Shown: piece after piece, positions 48,401 through 59,088 of the stretch | Numbering within the stretch: position 1 is the stretch's first letter | How the letters are laid out: each line of letters starts with the position of its first letter | Assembly: GCA_002633005.1 (NCBI GenBank) | Contig: NMRA01000230.1 | Location: forward strand, 64,001 to 123,088 | Direction: 5' to 3' | DNA length: 59,088 nucleotides | Source of the DNA: Phoronis australis | Lineage: Eukaryota; Phoronida; Phoronidae | Translations under genes and position numbers: made by a program | The notes under the pieces: generated by a model | The model's input: the letters and a program-made list of their open reading frames with translations, nothing else | The model's database searches: none | Told to the model about the DNA's origin: nothing

Positions 48401-50287
48401 CACTGTCTAATCCATTGAATAATAGGACTATTATTCAGTTACATACATCAACTTTTTTCGACCACGTCCTTATCCTGTTGTTCGTTTCCCATTTTCCCCT
48501 AGTATAAAGTGACCAACAACACGTGTATTCGCCTGGTCAAGTCTAGACATTTGCGGTCACTGGTGTGTTCCATCTGGCTAACACTAACCGTGAACAACCT
48601 GATTCAGTGAGGTATAACTAGTGAACCTGCCCTGATTACAACATATTGATAGCGTCATTCTCAAAACCAGGGAACATTATATCCGACTTGTTTCCAAAGT
48701 AGTCGAAGCCCAAGCGGCCAGTCACAGTGATGTGTCGAAAATCACCAATTTATCTTCAATTCAGAACCCTTTAACTCACTTTTTAAGCAAGTGCCACCGT
48801 GCAGACGTACATGGCTGGTCCAGGTTAGATTCCCTGGTTCGGAGATTGATCTGAGTCCGCATTTACAACAGTTGTTAAGTAACATTTACATTAATTGAAA
48901 AACGTGATAGGCTTAATGCCTAAACCAGAAATCGCGAGCCACCATGTTTACAAAAGCGCCGTCTACCGAACAAAATGATAGAAGTGAACTACTTTCGCAC
49001 AGGCTAATGTACTCCATATGAGTAAGATAATACACGCAGTGTTGGCTTACGTAGTAAATGCCTGGAAGCCTATTGTTTGTCGTCATGATCAGATCCAAGA
49101 TGGGGGGCCATGGAGGCCATTTTGTTTTCAATTTCAGATTCAAACGCTCGTAGAGGTCGTAATTTTTAGGTACACTGATGAAAATCATGTACCGTACATG
49201 TTCTGCATTTGTGCTGAGAATCGTTCACTTCCGGTTAAAGATGGTGGAAATATAGGCAAATGCCCATGCGCACCTCGATTTCGGTCAAAAACGTTTCTCC
49301 TGTAGAGGGCGCATTAGATGATAAATTGCTTCTAAAATTTCCAGGTATTAGTTTTCTATGTCATGCAAATATCTATTGCTGAAAAACCGGAAGTTGCTTT
49401 CAAAATGGCGGATCTGGCGCATTTTGACCCATTTTCAGTTGTGCTGGGGTGTTATTTTGAACGGGAAGAGAAAATGAGGTGAATTTTTGCAGATGGTTTC
49501 TCTAAGGCATACCCTTTCAAATGGCTTGTAACAATGCTTTTGTCAGACTTACCGTTTTCGAGTTATTTGACTTTGAATTTCAAGAAATCCCGCATAATTT
49601 TTCGAAAAGTTTAAAGAATTTTCAGTGCAAAACTACCATGTTAGATAAAGTTTTGAATAGGCTTTCAGAATATATTTTCCACTTTTCGCTAGGACGTCTA
49701 CTTTTTGAATTATTCTAGATTTTATGATAGCGCTGTTCCTTTGTTTAGCGCTCTTGCAGCATTGATGTTGGATTCGCTTCTATTGAACAAGACTATAGCC
49801 CATTTCTTACTGTTTGTGACATCTTCGCCAGTCATATGAATGTTATCATGTTGTTCTTAATCGCACCGTTCATCATTATAATCGTCATCGTCGTCGTCGT
49901 CATATATATCGTTATCTTTTCAGTTAATTTCGCCAAGTGTCGCTGCTCCGAGCGCTTTCATTTACTTAGGCACATGCGACCATCTCAACGCACTCATCAT
50001 ATCAACTAATCTCCAACACAATATAATTGTTGTTTTCTATTCTTTACTTAAGCCACACTTGTTATGTTATCATTGTATAATTGTAATAACGTTGAGTTGT
50101 AGCGTGTGCCCAACTCTGAAAACGGCGCAGTACCATGTGTTTATTATGCGTTATAACGAACGTTATGCCAATAATAAATCGCTGAAACCAATGCTATAGC
50201 TTTTTGTGCTTTTCACCTGAGTGGACTTTCAGGTGAAATATTACCTGACAAGAATAATGTTACGTGGCATTGTTGCCTTAAAAAACG
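48401..50287. other. Right part of the insertion and upstream flank of SRCR-ZP copy 2
   Basis: No coding exon was recognised. A short CGTCATCGTCGTCGTCGTCA run lies near 49883-49905. From 49963 the sequence matches the upstream region of copy 1. Confidence 0.55.
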
Positions 50288-50296
50288 TATTTAAAT
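50288..50296 (+). promoter_or_regulatory. TATA-like box, SRCR-ZP copy 2
   Basis: TATTTAAAT about 115 bp before the ATG, at the position equivalent to 35038-35044 in copy 1 and inside the conserved upstream block. Confidence 0.35.
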
Positions 50297-50410
50297 TTTC
50301 CCGCCTTTAACTAGGTCACGCCGAGATGTTTGTGTGTCTGACTGGCACTTTAACTGACGGTTAACGTGTATGTGATCGATACGCATTTACCTGAATACGT
50401 GGTCGTAAGC

Positions 50411-50468
50411 ATGCCTGTGAAAATTTATAGGCTACTTTTCCTTCTAACTGCATTTCAACAATCTACAG
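50411..50468 (+). CDS. SRCR-ZP copy 2, exon 1 (signal peptide)
   Basis: 58 nt. [19 protein letters not shown], donor gtaggt. Three residues differ from copy 1. Confidence 0.85.
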
Positions 50469-53400
50469 GTAGGTGGACAACCACGGTTTCAGTGTAGACT
50501 CGCTTACATGTACCTCCGCTTGCATTTGTGTTCGTTATCAGCCAGCAAGTCAGTGCATCAGTGACGTATCCTGTTACGTTCTGTCTCCATTTAACAGACT
50601 CCGGATTTTATTATAAAATGTTCAGTTTATTCAAGTTATGTTTTAATAGTTAAAAAATACCCATTTTATGTAACCGGGCTCAGTATGTGCGTACGGCTGA
50701 AAGCCAACTGAAGCCGGAATGTTGTAAAAGTGTTAAAATTGGAAACTTTCACTTTCATTTTCAAGCATTTAAAGACACAACACTATGAAAACAATCAGTG
50801 GGCACCAGGCCCTTGATGTGACATGTTATGTCTTTTATTTGAGGCTTTCAGCAGAAATTCGTGGATGCAAGAATCTTGCGAAGGGTGATCATGTGGTTCG
50901 CTTGATACAAGGCGATATCCCACGAAGTTCGGAAAGATCTAACATGCTTTTTTGCGAGGTTCTCGCGTCTACGGGGACAAACACGTAGTTTAGCATGGAC
51001 GTTTGGAGACAGAATTATAAAATCAGCGATTCTACAGCGGACTGTTCTTGAGTACTGTAGCCGCGGGGCACTTATGACCCGCTAGGTGGCATGGGCGTAT
51101 CGCTCGGATGGATACCAGATTCCCAACAAAAGAGTGCTTTCCGAATTCAAATCTAAATGCCCATCGAAAAATTCCTTTTTCGCTTGGTTCCATTTTTGCC
51201 ACAGAACTTTATTCTTCCATATCGTATTGGATATAATTTGAGTTCATAACCGCCGAACTATCGTCTTCTCAATAATCAAGCCTGCCCATGCGAAAATATT
51301 GAATAGAATCCTATACATGTAGAAACTATAGGAATATCGATTTCCAATAGGATTCCTGTAGGATCAAGATTTTCTGTAGGCATTCCCATAAAAAATTCCT
51401 CAGAAATATGATTCCTAAATATTTTAACAAACAAATAGCCTAAGAGAATATAGAAAAATATCAGTTTGTTTTAATCTACTTTCAGGTCTTCTGAGTCATT
51501 AATTTTGTAAATTTTAATATTCAGGCGACTCTCAAATTCTCAATAATGTTAATTGCTTCGTGATTTTGGTATTTCCTCTATTAAATCAAGTTTCCAAAAC
51601 TAGTGAAATGCTTACTTGAGGGTATAATTTAATATGTTATACGTTTTTTTGGTGAAGCAAGCCATGATGCTTAGAAAATACAAAATAGAAAATCGATGGA
51701 ATAAACAAATAAAACAAGCATTGCTCTTTGTTATAGGACAGAACGCTGAAGTGAAACTAATAGGAGGCGCTACTGAATACGAGGGAACAGTCCAAGTCAG
51801 ACGCAGAGCTAACGCGTCTTCTTCGTGGACAGAGTGGGGCACAGTCTGCGATGACCAATGGGACAGCAAGGACGCTGACGTAGTGTGTCGTATGTTGGGT
51901 TACATGTGAGTCGTGCCGGTCTAAAAGTGGATGGGAATAGCTTAGATGTAAAATTGTTCCCTCGGTATACCGGAACAGGATCTGGTTGGTTGAGTAGCTA
52001 CAACGCTGAGTTTTTTCTTTGCGACCACGCAGGAAATAAAGCCTTATCATGGTCAAGATGTTGTTTGAAGTACCACCTGTTGGAATAATTTCGTCTTTTG
52101 GCCTAACACTTTGTCAGGGGACTTCATTCGGTTTTAGTACAATTTAAAACTAATATTAACTGAGAATGTCTGCCTGGACACACGGCTGTGTGAAATCATT
52201 CTATTTGAGAAAACACTTTTTCAGCCCACCTTCCGAAGCTTTTAACCAGAGTCGTTTTGGGAAAGGAACTGGCGCTTTTCACATGGATAACGTGCGCTGC
52301 AATGGCCAAGAGGACGACCTATTGCAGTGCCAAATGTTGGGAGGTTGGGGAATAAACAACTGCAACGCAAATCACTCAGAAGACGCTGGTGTCAGATGCA
52401 GTGGCAATAGACTGACCCCTGGTGGCAACATTCCACATTATGGGAATTGTGAGTATGATTCTCGTGACATGGACAACGTTACTGTTTGTTACAGCTACGG
52501 AGACTCCTTGAAAAATACGGCAATGTGTTTTGGTAGATGTTTCTAAAAAATATTGGTCTCCAGGTTAAAAACGAGGTCCATGTGACTCTGAATCAATAGA
52601 TAGGTGCGATATTTGACACTGAAAAGCTCACAATGTCACTCGCAAAACGACCTTTACACTTACAGGCTCTACAAACAGTACGATACGCTTGGTGGGTGGA
52701 CAATATGGCGGCTCTGGTCGAGTCGAGGTCTTTCATAACGGCGTTTGGGGCACAGTTTGTGACGACAATTGGGGATTCAATAATGCCAAAGTCATTTGCC
52801 GGAGTTTGTGTTACAGGTATGTACGTGTACATGACGGCGACATCCCGTTGCTCCCAACTTGTTCGATTCTATAGCCCAACAACAAGTTGGGAAATTTACC
52901 CCCGTAGCCGTTATCTTGCACGACTGATTAACTCCATTCTGGCATTTATGGTTGGAGGGCCTGCGCTCTTTTGTTCGATAATTGCTCTAATCTCCGATCA
53001 GATCGTATCCAGCCTGACTGGGCTGGGCTGATAAAAATGAAAGTTAAGTTATAACATATTTGAGCTTAAACCAATAGCATTTCTGAATTCCTCGTCAAAT
53101 GCTGATCATGTTCCGTTTTTGAATCACCAAAATCGCCCAACTACAACAGAAGTGAAGACAATCTATTCTGTCCAAACAGCTAGATTACCAAAGCACTGGG
53201 TTTGACTGTGTTCATGCGTGTTCGGTAATAGCGTGCAACCACCATACGTTTCCTTTGAAGCCTGGGAGATAATTGACCTATCGCCAGGATTTTGAGTGAC
53301 GGCTGAACTGACCATTTAGAACGCAGCATTATTGGCACACCTTCGTTTCCAAGCCGCCATTTTACCCGACAAACAACATGTTGCTGGGTAAAACTTATTG

Positions 53401-56400
53401 TTCGTTTTTCGACATTACGCACAGGGGCGGAGCTTGCGATAGGTCAATTGGCCTGCTTGTTATCATACGGGACAAAAGACTGAGCTGGGCAGTTAACAAA
53501 AGAGGTAGATGTTATCGCACGTTCAGCACCCCTCACGTCTGAAAAAGTTACTGAACGACAGAACACTGTAATAATACATGTACATGTTCTGCATAAGATG
53601 AATATGCTTCTGAGCATAACATTAAATTTTACGAGAGATTTCATTTGTGAACTGTCACGCAGCTTTTCGGACTCTTTCGATCACAGCCGCATCCCCTATA
53701 TATTGATATAAGTGACAAATTTTGAGGCCCAATTTTCATTTCTTCCAAATAACATTTTAACACGAATAAGTCAATTAAAAGAATAAGCTGTTAGTTGATC
53801 TTTAAACATATTTTCTTGACTATATTATATTAAAAATCTCATGATCGTTCAGAGTTTTCAAGGATACAATTTCTGCTCAATGGCTCATTTCAAAAGCGAG
53901 CTGATCTCTCTCACTGAGATATGCAGAGTCGATAACCAACATTACCTTGATAGGTGAAATTATTTTATAAATTGTATACACGTACAACTTGGTCTACTTA
54001 AATAAATTGTGCTGCTAACATCAACGCAATTACGTGATGAAATAAAAACACGCATTAATAAGAATATTATTCATTTTGGTTAAGACAAAAAATAATTGCC
54101 CACGCTCTCGAAAGTATTACGAAGTTTCAAAACTGTAAGTAAGTCGGTCAAACGGGTAAAAGAAGTTACATTCTCAATGTAACGAATCGCATTATATTCC
54201 AGTGACAAGTTTGCCAAGGCGCTAACAGATAGCGGTTTATCGGGAAATGGAACCATCTGGTTAGACAATGTACGATGTTCTGGTGCCGAAACCCGGATTG
54301 AAGACTGCAGTCACGACAATTGGGGACAAAACGATTGTAATCACAAAGAAGATGTCGCTGTTAGCTGCTTAGACCTCCCAGAACCTAAGGCGTCAGGTAA
54401 CTAACAACATACATGTAGATTTGCCTGAGTTGTCATCATGGTATGAAACAAACACATTTTTGACTCATAGGAGTGTAGTTGTGGACACATACATGTAAGT
54501 GATGCGTGTCGACTACTCATACCTGATTATTGCAGCCAATGTGCCGGGTAAGGTTACCATAGAGACGTTACCATGAAAATGTCACATGACAATGTCAAGT
54601 CACCTTGGAACAGTCTGAACACACATCCTTCTTATACTGAGGCTAGCAGCAATGTTTGTCCCCGTACATGTACAAGACAGTCGATGTTACACAAGACTTA
54701 AATGTATAGAACGCTGGCTGCTTTAATGCTTTATTGCTTTGGCAGAGGTTAGCATGTTTACTTTTTTCTTCAGATCCACAGCCATCTGTGTCTTGCTCCC
54801 GGGGTTATTCGACAGTTTCGTTCTCTCGAGCTCTTCACCCTGAGTTAAACACGTCTCATCTGACTCTGACGTCCGCCGACAATCAATGTGGGTACACGGT
54901 CAGTCTAACAGGAAATGATGTCACCGTGAAAATACCGCTGAATGGATGCAACACTCAGAAATCAGTAAGCGTTTTGTTTCGCATCCAACATATTGCTGTG
55001 AGCTACACCTGGGCCAAGTTGCATATAAGTTATAGGCCCTATAGCAACAATGACGTAGCTTATTCACTCGCCACATTTTTATTGTTGAACAATCCATCTG
55101 ACGTCATGCAATAATCAAACTTATCCAGAGCGGGATAATATTTAAGTTTTATGCAACCCAGCCGTGACTGATGTACAATTGTGTCTAAAAAATTCCATCA
55201 TTCATGTAGAACAGCTGTTAAACCCAGTTTTCCATACAATTTCATTCATCTTTGAATATTTTATACAAAATGCCTTGTTGACGGTCTTCTAGAGTACATA
55301 CATCGTGATATTTTCATTCCGTTACGGCGGCTAAGCCCCGGGGGGCTACAGTACATCCAGTAGAAAGCACAAAAAGCGAGTGTGATCACGTGGTTTGCTT
55401 GTAATGCATGGCGATATCTCGTGAAGACTTGCATGATCGAGTCTATGGAACGCAGTCTCGCCGTCCATTCGCCCTTAGTTTTCCGGGCTTGTTAGATGCA
55501 GTTCTTTCCACAGAATGCTGATGCAGCTTACTTTGAGCTGCTGCCTTGGAAAACTTGTATATTAAAAATAATCCTCAATTAAGGAGCTGTTGTCATCATC
55601 TTAAGTGCAAAGTAGTCTACAGTCAGACTCCATCGAAGACTGAATGGTTGAGCAAAATTTCATCATGTGAAAGTAAGGACAAGTAAATTCCAAGCTATGA
55701 TTTTTCTTTCAGCAAAATGACACACATCTGTTCTACTGTAATGACGTCAAGTATAAAGTGGCATCCGGAAACAGCATTATCACTCGTACTCATGAATACG
55801 ACATCCCAGTGTGTTGTGTTCTACCACGTGACAGTGACGTCATCAAACCATTTGATCCCAAAGTTATAACTTTGCCGCCACAATCTGCAAACGACAAGTT
55901 CACCATGGAATTATCCATGTACTCTGACGAGAGTTTCACGCAGCCAATCACGCAGATGCCTTTCACACTGAAACTCGGTGATTGGTTGAATGTCGGGGTG
56001 CTTTTGCATTCGGAAATAAATGATGTCAAACTTGTGGTTCCCAATTGCTACGCATCAATGGAGGCCGATCCTACGGCAAACCCGAAATACCGGCTTGTAA
56101 CAAACAAGTAGGTTGCAAGATATCCATGTAGGCCTTCTCTAAGTTGTGAGAACAATCACTGGGCTCTTAACTTTGCGAAAGAAGAGTGATGAGTTGGTCT
56201 CCGGGCGTACTTCTCGGAGGTATGCCGGTCGTGCTGGTCAGATGGGTGATTTTTTTCTCGACCGGTGAAAGGGGTGTCAAATTCTAGAAGATTTCCCATA
56301 ACTGGGTCTCTTTATTCCAATCAAATTACAGAAAAGTCTTTGAGAGTTCGCAGTTCTACAATAGGTCACTTACAACTAAAGGTTGACAGAAGGGATTTAA

Positions 56401-57423
56401 TACTATCCAAATTTGTATCTTTTACAAAACATTTAATATTCATTTTTGAAAATATGGCATCTCTTAGTGTGCTGTTTTAGGTTTAATGAGTTACAAAAGC
56501 AAGTGTCTAAAAGTCCCTACTGAATGATTAAGTTTTTAAAATCAGTTTCTACAAATAAGTTAGTATTTCTGAAGCAAACTCTGTGAAGGTAATGTTAATC
56601 TAGTCTGCTTTTCACTTGCACTCCCGTCAGTATAAAGTCGATTCTCCCCCGGGGTGGGTCCGACAATTACTTTCATGCCATGCAGTATGCAGTTGTCTGG
56701 AGAAATCGCTGACGAACGTGCCATCACCAAGGACCTACCCATGATGCCTATTGACCGACCCTTGTAGAATAAGAAATGACTGCTCCTGGCAACTACCAAC
56801 AACCTTTAAGTGAGACTTGACAGTCGAAAATTGACCAATCACGTTGCTACATGTAGTAATTAGAATGTTTATTTAAAGTGTACCACGCCATTGCATAATT
56901 TTTTTAGTACCCCTGAGCTATATGTTGCGGTTTTGAGGTCTGACATAGTAACTTATCAACAGTAATGCAAGTATCATGTATCTATGTTCAAGTGAAAAAG
57001 GTGCCCGTTTGTTATTGACCTTTGTTCATGTCTTTTCGCAGATGCCGGCAAGATTCTACACTTTCGTTTATCCCGATGAACGACACGATGTTTGCATTCC
57101 GTTTCCAGTCGTTTGCTTTCGTTGACAATATCACCCAAGTGTTCATACACTGCAACGGATTCGTCTGCGATATCAAAGAGACGAGTGCCTCATGCGATCG
57201 CTCGTGTCAATCCAGAAAGGGGCGTCGAAGGAGGGAAAATGATCCCCAACAAACATTGCGTCACGTAGAGAATGGACCAATAATATTTGAAAGAGACGTC
57301 AAGAACAGTTTGGGCGGAGCTAGTGCGTCTCTTGGTGCTTATGTCAAAATTGAGATTTCCTTCATTCCATTCATTATGTGTGTTTATTTTCAATTACTTA
57401 GATTCTTTGTGAAACTTCATTAA
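50411..57423 (+). CDS. SRCR-SRCR-ZP transmembrane protein, copy 2 (DMBT1-like)
   Basis: Eight coding exons (50411-50468, 51737-51905, 52225-52448, 52666-52816, 54203-54396, 54774-54964, 55713-56107, 57042-57423) of exactly the same lengths as copy 1: 58, 169, 224, 151, 194, 191, 395, 382 nt. The product is again 587 residues with signal peptide, two group-A-like SRCR domains, ZP-N, ZP-C, RKGRRRR furin site (57214-57234) and hydrophobic tail. By hand count about 44 residues differ from copy 1 (about 92-93% identity), most in exon 7 (13) and exon 8 (9), none in exon 4. All cysteines are kept and no frame break is seen, so both copies look functional. AATAAA at 57557-57562 is a likely polyadenylation signal. 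A ~6-kb insertion starts about 450 bp upstream and may alter its regulation. Confidence 0.88.
51737..51905 (+). CDS. SRCR-ZP copy 2, exon 2 (SRCR1 first half)
   Basis: 169 nt, acceptor tttgttatag, donor gtgagt. It encodes [19 protein letters not shown] and [20 protein letters not shown]. Four residues differ from copy 1. Confidence 0.9.
52225..52448 (+). CDS. SRCR-ZP copy 2, exon 3 (SRCR1 second half, linker)
   Basis: 224 nt, acceptor cactttttcag, donor gtgagt. It encodes [20 protein letters not shown] and [11 protein letters not shown]. Eight residues differ from copy 1. The frame stays open past the donor to a stop ending at 52546. Confidence 0.9.
52666..52816 (+). CDS. SRCR-ZP copy 2, exon 4 (SRCR2 first half)
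   Basis: 151 nt, acceptor cacttacag, donor gtatgt. The protein is identical to copy 1; only two synonymous base changes were seen. Confidence 0.9.
52833..53575. mobile_element. ~740-bp insertion in intron 4 of SRCR-ZP copy 2
   Basis: Copy 1 runs directly from the donor region (gtatgtacgtgtat) to tgcatgttctgcat. In copy 2 about 740 bp intervene. The insert includes an inverted pair GATAATTGACCTATCGCCA (about 53269) and GCGATAGGTCAATTGGCC (about 53436), enclosing about 150 bp, a likely MITE. Confidence 0.62.
54203..54396 (+). CDS. SRCR-ZP copy 2, exon 5 (SRCR2 second half)
   Basis: 194 nt, acceptor attatattccag, donor gtaact. It encodes [19 protein letters not shown] and [20 protein letters not shown]. 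Five residues differ from copy 1. Confidence 0.9.
54774..54964 (+). CDS. SRCR-ZP copy 2, exon 6 (start of ZP-N)
   Basis: 191 nt, acceptor ttttttcttcag, donor gtaagc. It encodes [19 protein letters not shown] and [20 protein letters not shown]. Two residues differ from copy 1. Confidence 0.9.
55713..56107 (+). CDS. SRCR-ZP copy 2, exon 7 (ZP-N end to ZP-C start)
   Basis: 395 nt, acceptor tttttctttcag, donor gtaggt. It encodes [41 protein letters not shown]. It is the most diverged exon, with about 13 residue differences from copy 1. Confidence 0.9.
57042..57423 (+). CDS. SRCR-ZP copy 2, exon 8 (ZP-C end, furin site, tail)
   Basis: 382 nt to TAA 57421-57423, acceptor gtcttttcgcag. The furin site RKGRRRR is intact; the hydrophobic tail [16 protein letters not shown] has several substitutions relative to copy 1. 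Confidence 0.9.
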
Positions 57424-57556
57424 ACATCGCATTTTCTCTCGAGATCTTGTGTTGAGCTATTCATCTATGTGCTTTTGTAAATAGTTCGTAATCATTGTAC
57501 AAATTTCTTGCCCTTATGTCTGCTCAGAGTCTCTGTGTCATCAATATGTCATGTTC

Positions 57557-57562
57557 AATAAA
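57557..57562 (+). terminator. Polyadenylation signal AATAAA, SRCR-ZP copy 2
   Basis: Canonical hexamer about 134 bp past the stop codon. The equivalent site in copy 1 reads AATGAA (42130-42135). Confidence 0.6.
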
Positions 57563-57662
57563 ACCAAAAGTATTTGACTTTTCCTTTTTGTCTGACATGG
57601 AAACCTCATGTTTTCGTTACTTGTCTTTTGACTTAAGCATTTTTCAATACATACTTCAGCAG

Positions 57663-59088
57663 GCCCATAGCCAGGGGGGTTCGGAGGGTTCAATCGAACC
57701 CCCCCCCCGCGGAAAAGGTCCAGCCCCAGCCTCTCCGTTATAGATAGTATATATATATATATATATGGACAACAACAACGAAATTGTTGCAGCTACTCGT
57801 ACTACTACATGTAACTACAATGAGAACCAGGTTAGTAATAATTTTGAATTTTGATTCAAAGTGCTTCACGTAATCATCGGGCAGTACCCTTTCAACTTCA
57901 CCCAAGTGATGTTTGGCAATACGTAGATGACAGTATCTTGGTTGATAATTCAATTTTCCCACTTCAATCTCTTTTAGAAATGCAAGTTCCTACTCTTGTT
58001 TTCGTATTCTTAAGACATGACGGCAATTTCGCATGCGCATGAAATCCAAATTAAATGCTTTATTACCCGGGCGTTGTTTTCGGTAAAGCTGCAACACAGC
58101 GTATCTAATAACGCTCGACGTAATCACGACCAAGATTTCGCTCGTGTTTCACGACCGAAATTGTTCGCCTGTAATTATGCTCGTGACTCCGACCAAAATT
58201 TCGCGGCTGGTGTTTTACGACCGGAATCGCTACATCCAATAAGAAATTGGTTTATAGGTCACGTGATCTCTAAAGAAGTTTTACGATCGTATTTTTCGCT
58301 CGTAATTTTAGCAAGTATAGTCATTATATTTAAGTACGAGTCCACCACACCACCACCCATTAAATCAATACGCAGTTGATATTGTTTTTGTTATGCAAAT
58401 GGTTCGTTTGCGAATGTCTTGAATACAGAGCATGAGTGATTTACCACCAATATTTGGAAATTCTACTACACAACCCCATAAAAGCCGTTTTGAACCAGTG
58501 TTTTTGCAATGTCATATGTCTTCTGCACGCATTGTTCAGAGTAATAGAATGAAACTTTGCCTAAATAAATGAAAAAGCATGATTATCTTAAAAAAATAAT
58601 TCAAAAGAATTGTCAGACACCTGCTAGTTATACATTTTGGCACTTCAATATGTACTAAAACGGATCACTTTCAAGTGCCTGGGATGGATAGGACAGCAAG
58701 CAAAAATATTTCTGTCAATCTTTGATATTGTCAACCTTTTGCACTTATACTTTGCACCTGAGATTTTACCTTCTGAATACTTCATAATATGTGAAAACTA
58801 CGAGCGAAAAATGTGTGTGTAAAATTACGAGCGCAACTGCGTCAGAGCCCACGTAACCAATGAACCATGAGCGGAGTCTCGGTCGTAATTACGCGTGACT
58901 CTTTCACCGGTACTGCCCGCGATATATTCTGGGCCAAATTACATGCGAATTTGAGCTGCGTTCTTTGCGACCAACCGTTACGGCATCCTGATTTCTTGTT
59001 TTACAAATTTCGTCTTATCTTAGGGTTTTAGAGCTGACGTTTGCAAAATATCAAAGCTCCACCGTTCTGGAAATTCGAACCCCCCCCC
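57663..59088. mobile_element. Transposon-like region truncated by the window end
   Basis: It opens with GGCCCATAGCCAGGGGGGTTCGGAGGG, TTCAATCGAACCCCCCCC and AAAAGGTCC. The window ends in TTCTGGAAATTCGAACCCCCCCC, which resembles the inner right part of the 6649 and 20305 elements (GAAATTCGAGCC, AAAGTTCGAGCCCCCC). This suggests one ~1.4-kb non-autonomous element or two copies. No convincing coding exon lies between; an (AT)n run is at 57741-57767. Confidence 0.45.
57741..57767. repeat. (AT)n microsatellite
   Basis: An uninterrupted run of about ten AT units. Confidence 0.9.

Larger units (their letters stand above)
43999..49938. mobile_element. ~5.94-kb insertion with short inverted ends
   Basis: ACTTGGCGAAAT at 43999-44010 is mirrored by ATTTCGCCAAGT at 49927-49938. 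These lie close to the two points where homology to unit 1 stops (about 43998) and resumes (about 49963). The left end is itself a near-palindrome (ACTTGGCGAAAT AA ATTTCGTCAAGT). No target-site duplication was seen, and 24 bp beyond the right repeat are unmatched. Content: an internal MITE, a duplicated segment around an N, and weak coding relics. It could be one transposon, nested insertions, or a deletion in unit 1. Confidence 0.5.
42900..57660 (+). repeat. Tandem duplication, unit 2 (carries SRCR-ZP copy 2, interrupted by ~6 kb)
   Basis: 42.9-44.0 kb matches 33.3-34.71 kb and 49.96-57.66 kb matches 34.71-42.2 kb. The intervening ~6 kb has no counterpart in unit 1. Confidence 0.85.

Noticed and set aside
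54965-55114. Extension of the exon-6 frame past the donor in copy 2 (…[14 protein letters not shown]…)
   Set aside because: Copy 1 stops early in the same place, a consensus donor is present in both, and the ZP-N domain continues only after splicing to exon 7.
57738-57962. Minus-strand frame with PRYCHLRIAKHHLGEVERVL
   Set aside because: Its end is an (AT)n run and no splice sites or family were recognised. It may be a transposon relic, but that could not be supported.
1-59088. tRNA, rRNA, CRISPR arrays or bacterial operon signals
   Set aside because: No cloverleaf, rRNA core or regularly spaced repeat-spacer pattern was recognised by eye; the split genes are eukaryotic.

Overview
This window is animal nuclear DNA. 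Genes are split into short exons with GT-AG introns, and the encoded domains (LU/Ly6, EGF, fibronectin III, receptor tyrosine phosphatase, SRCR, ZP) belong to metazoan cell-surface proteins. Small foldback and TIR elements are frequent, and two single-base assembly Ns occur (33366, 45730). The base composition, intron sizes and SRCR/FN3-rich content suggest a marine invertebrate, perhaps an invertebrate deuterostome such as a lancelet or acorn worm; this is inference and the species cannot be fixed from the sequence. All gene models below were assembled by hand from splice sites, reading phase and domain continuity.

Layout. (1) 1-1976, + strand: the 3' three exons of a GPI-anchored Ly6/uPAR-type (LU) protein. 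(2) 1977-7327: intergenic with small repeats. (3) 7328-32727, - strand: one 23-exon gene (one exon tentative) for a receptor-type tyrosine phosphatase of about 2567 residues. It has a signal peptide, two EGF-like modules, one FN3, a Thr-rich mucin-like segment, twelve FN3 domains that alternate between two subtypes (six A-B doublets), about three further FN3 domains, a furin site, one membrane segment and two PTP domains. Both PTP domains lack the catalytic arginine and D1 also lacks the WPD aspartate, so the receptor looks like a double pseudophosphatase. (4) 35160-41996 and 50411-57423, + strand: two tandem paralogues encoding signal peptide - SRCR - SRCR - ZP - furin site - hydrophobic tail (DMBT1-like). 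Each has eight coding exons with identical exon lengths and 587 codons before the stop; about 44 residues differ by hand count. (5) The duplication unit also carries upstream DNA (about 33.3-34.7 kb versus 42.9-44.0 kb). In the second unit about 6 kb has been inserted some 450 bp upstream of the start codon. That insertion contains an apparent assembly duplication around an N. (6) 57424-59088: transposon-like sequence running off the window.

All four genes encode secreted or membrane-bound proteins built from extracellular adhesion or recognition modules. The RPTP gene and the first SRCR-ZP gene are head to head, 2.4 kb apart. Nothing in the sequence proves a joint function. The most unusual element is the RPTP: modular A-B ectodomain, a single 2.57-kb exon for the membrane and nearly all cytoplasmic sequence, and two degenerate phosphatase domains.
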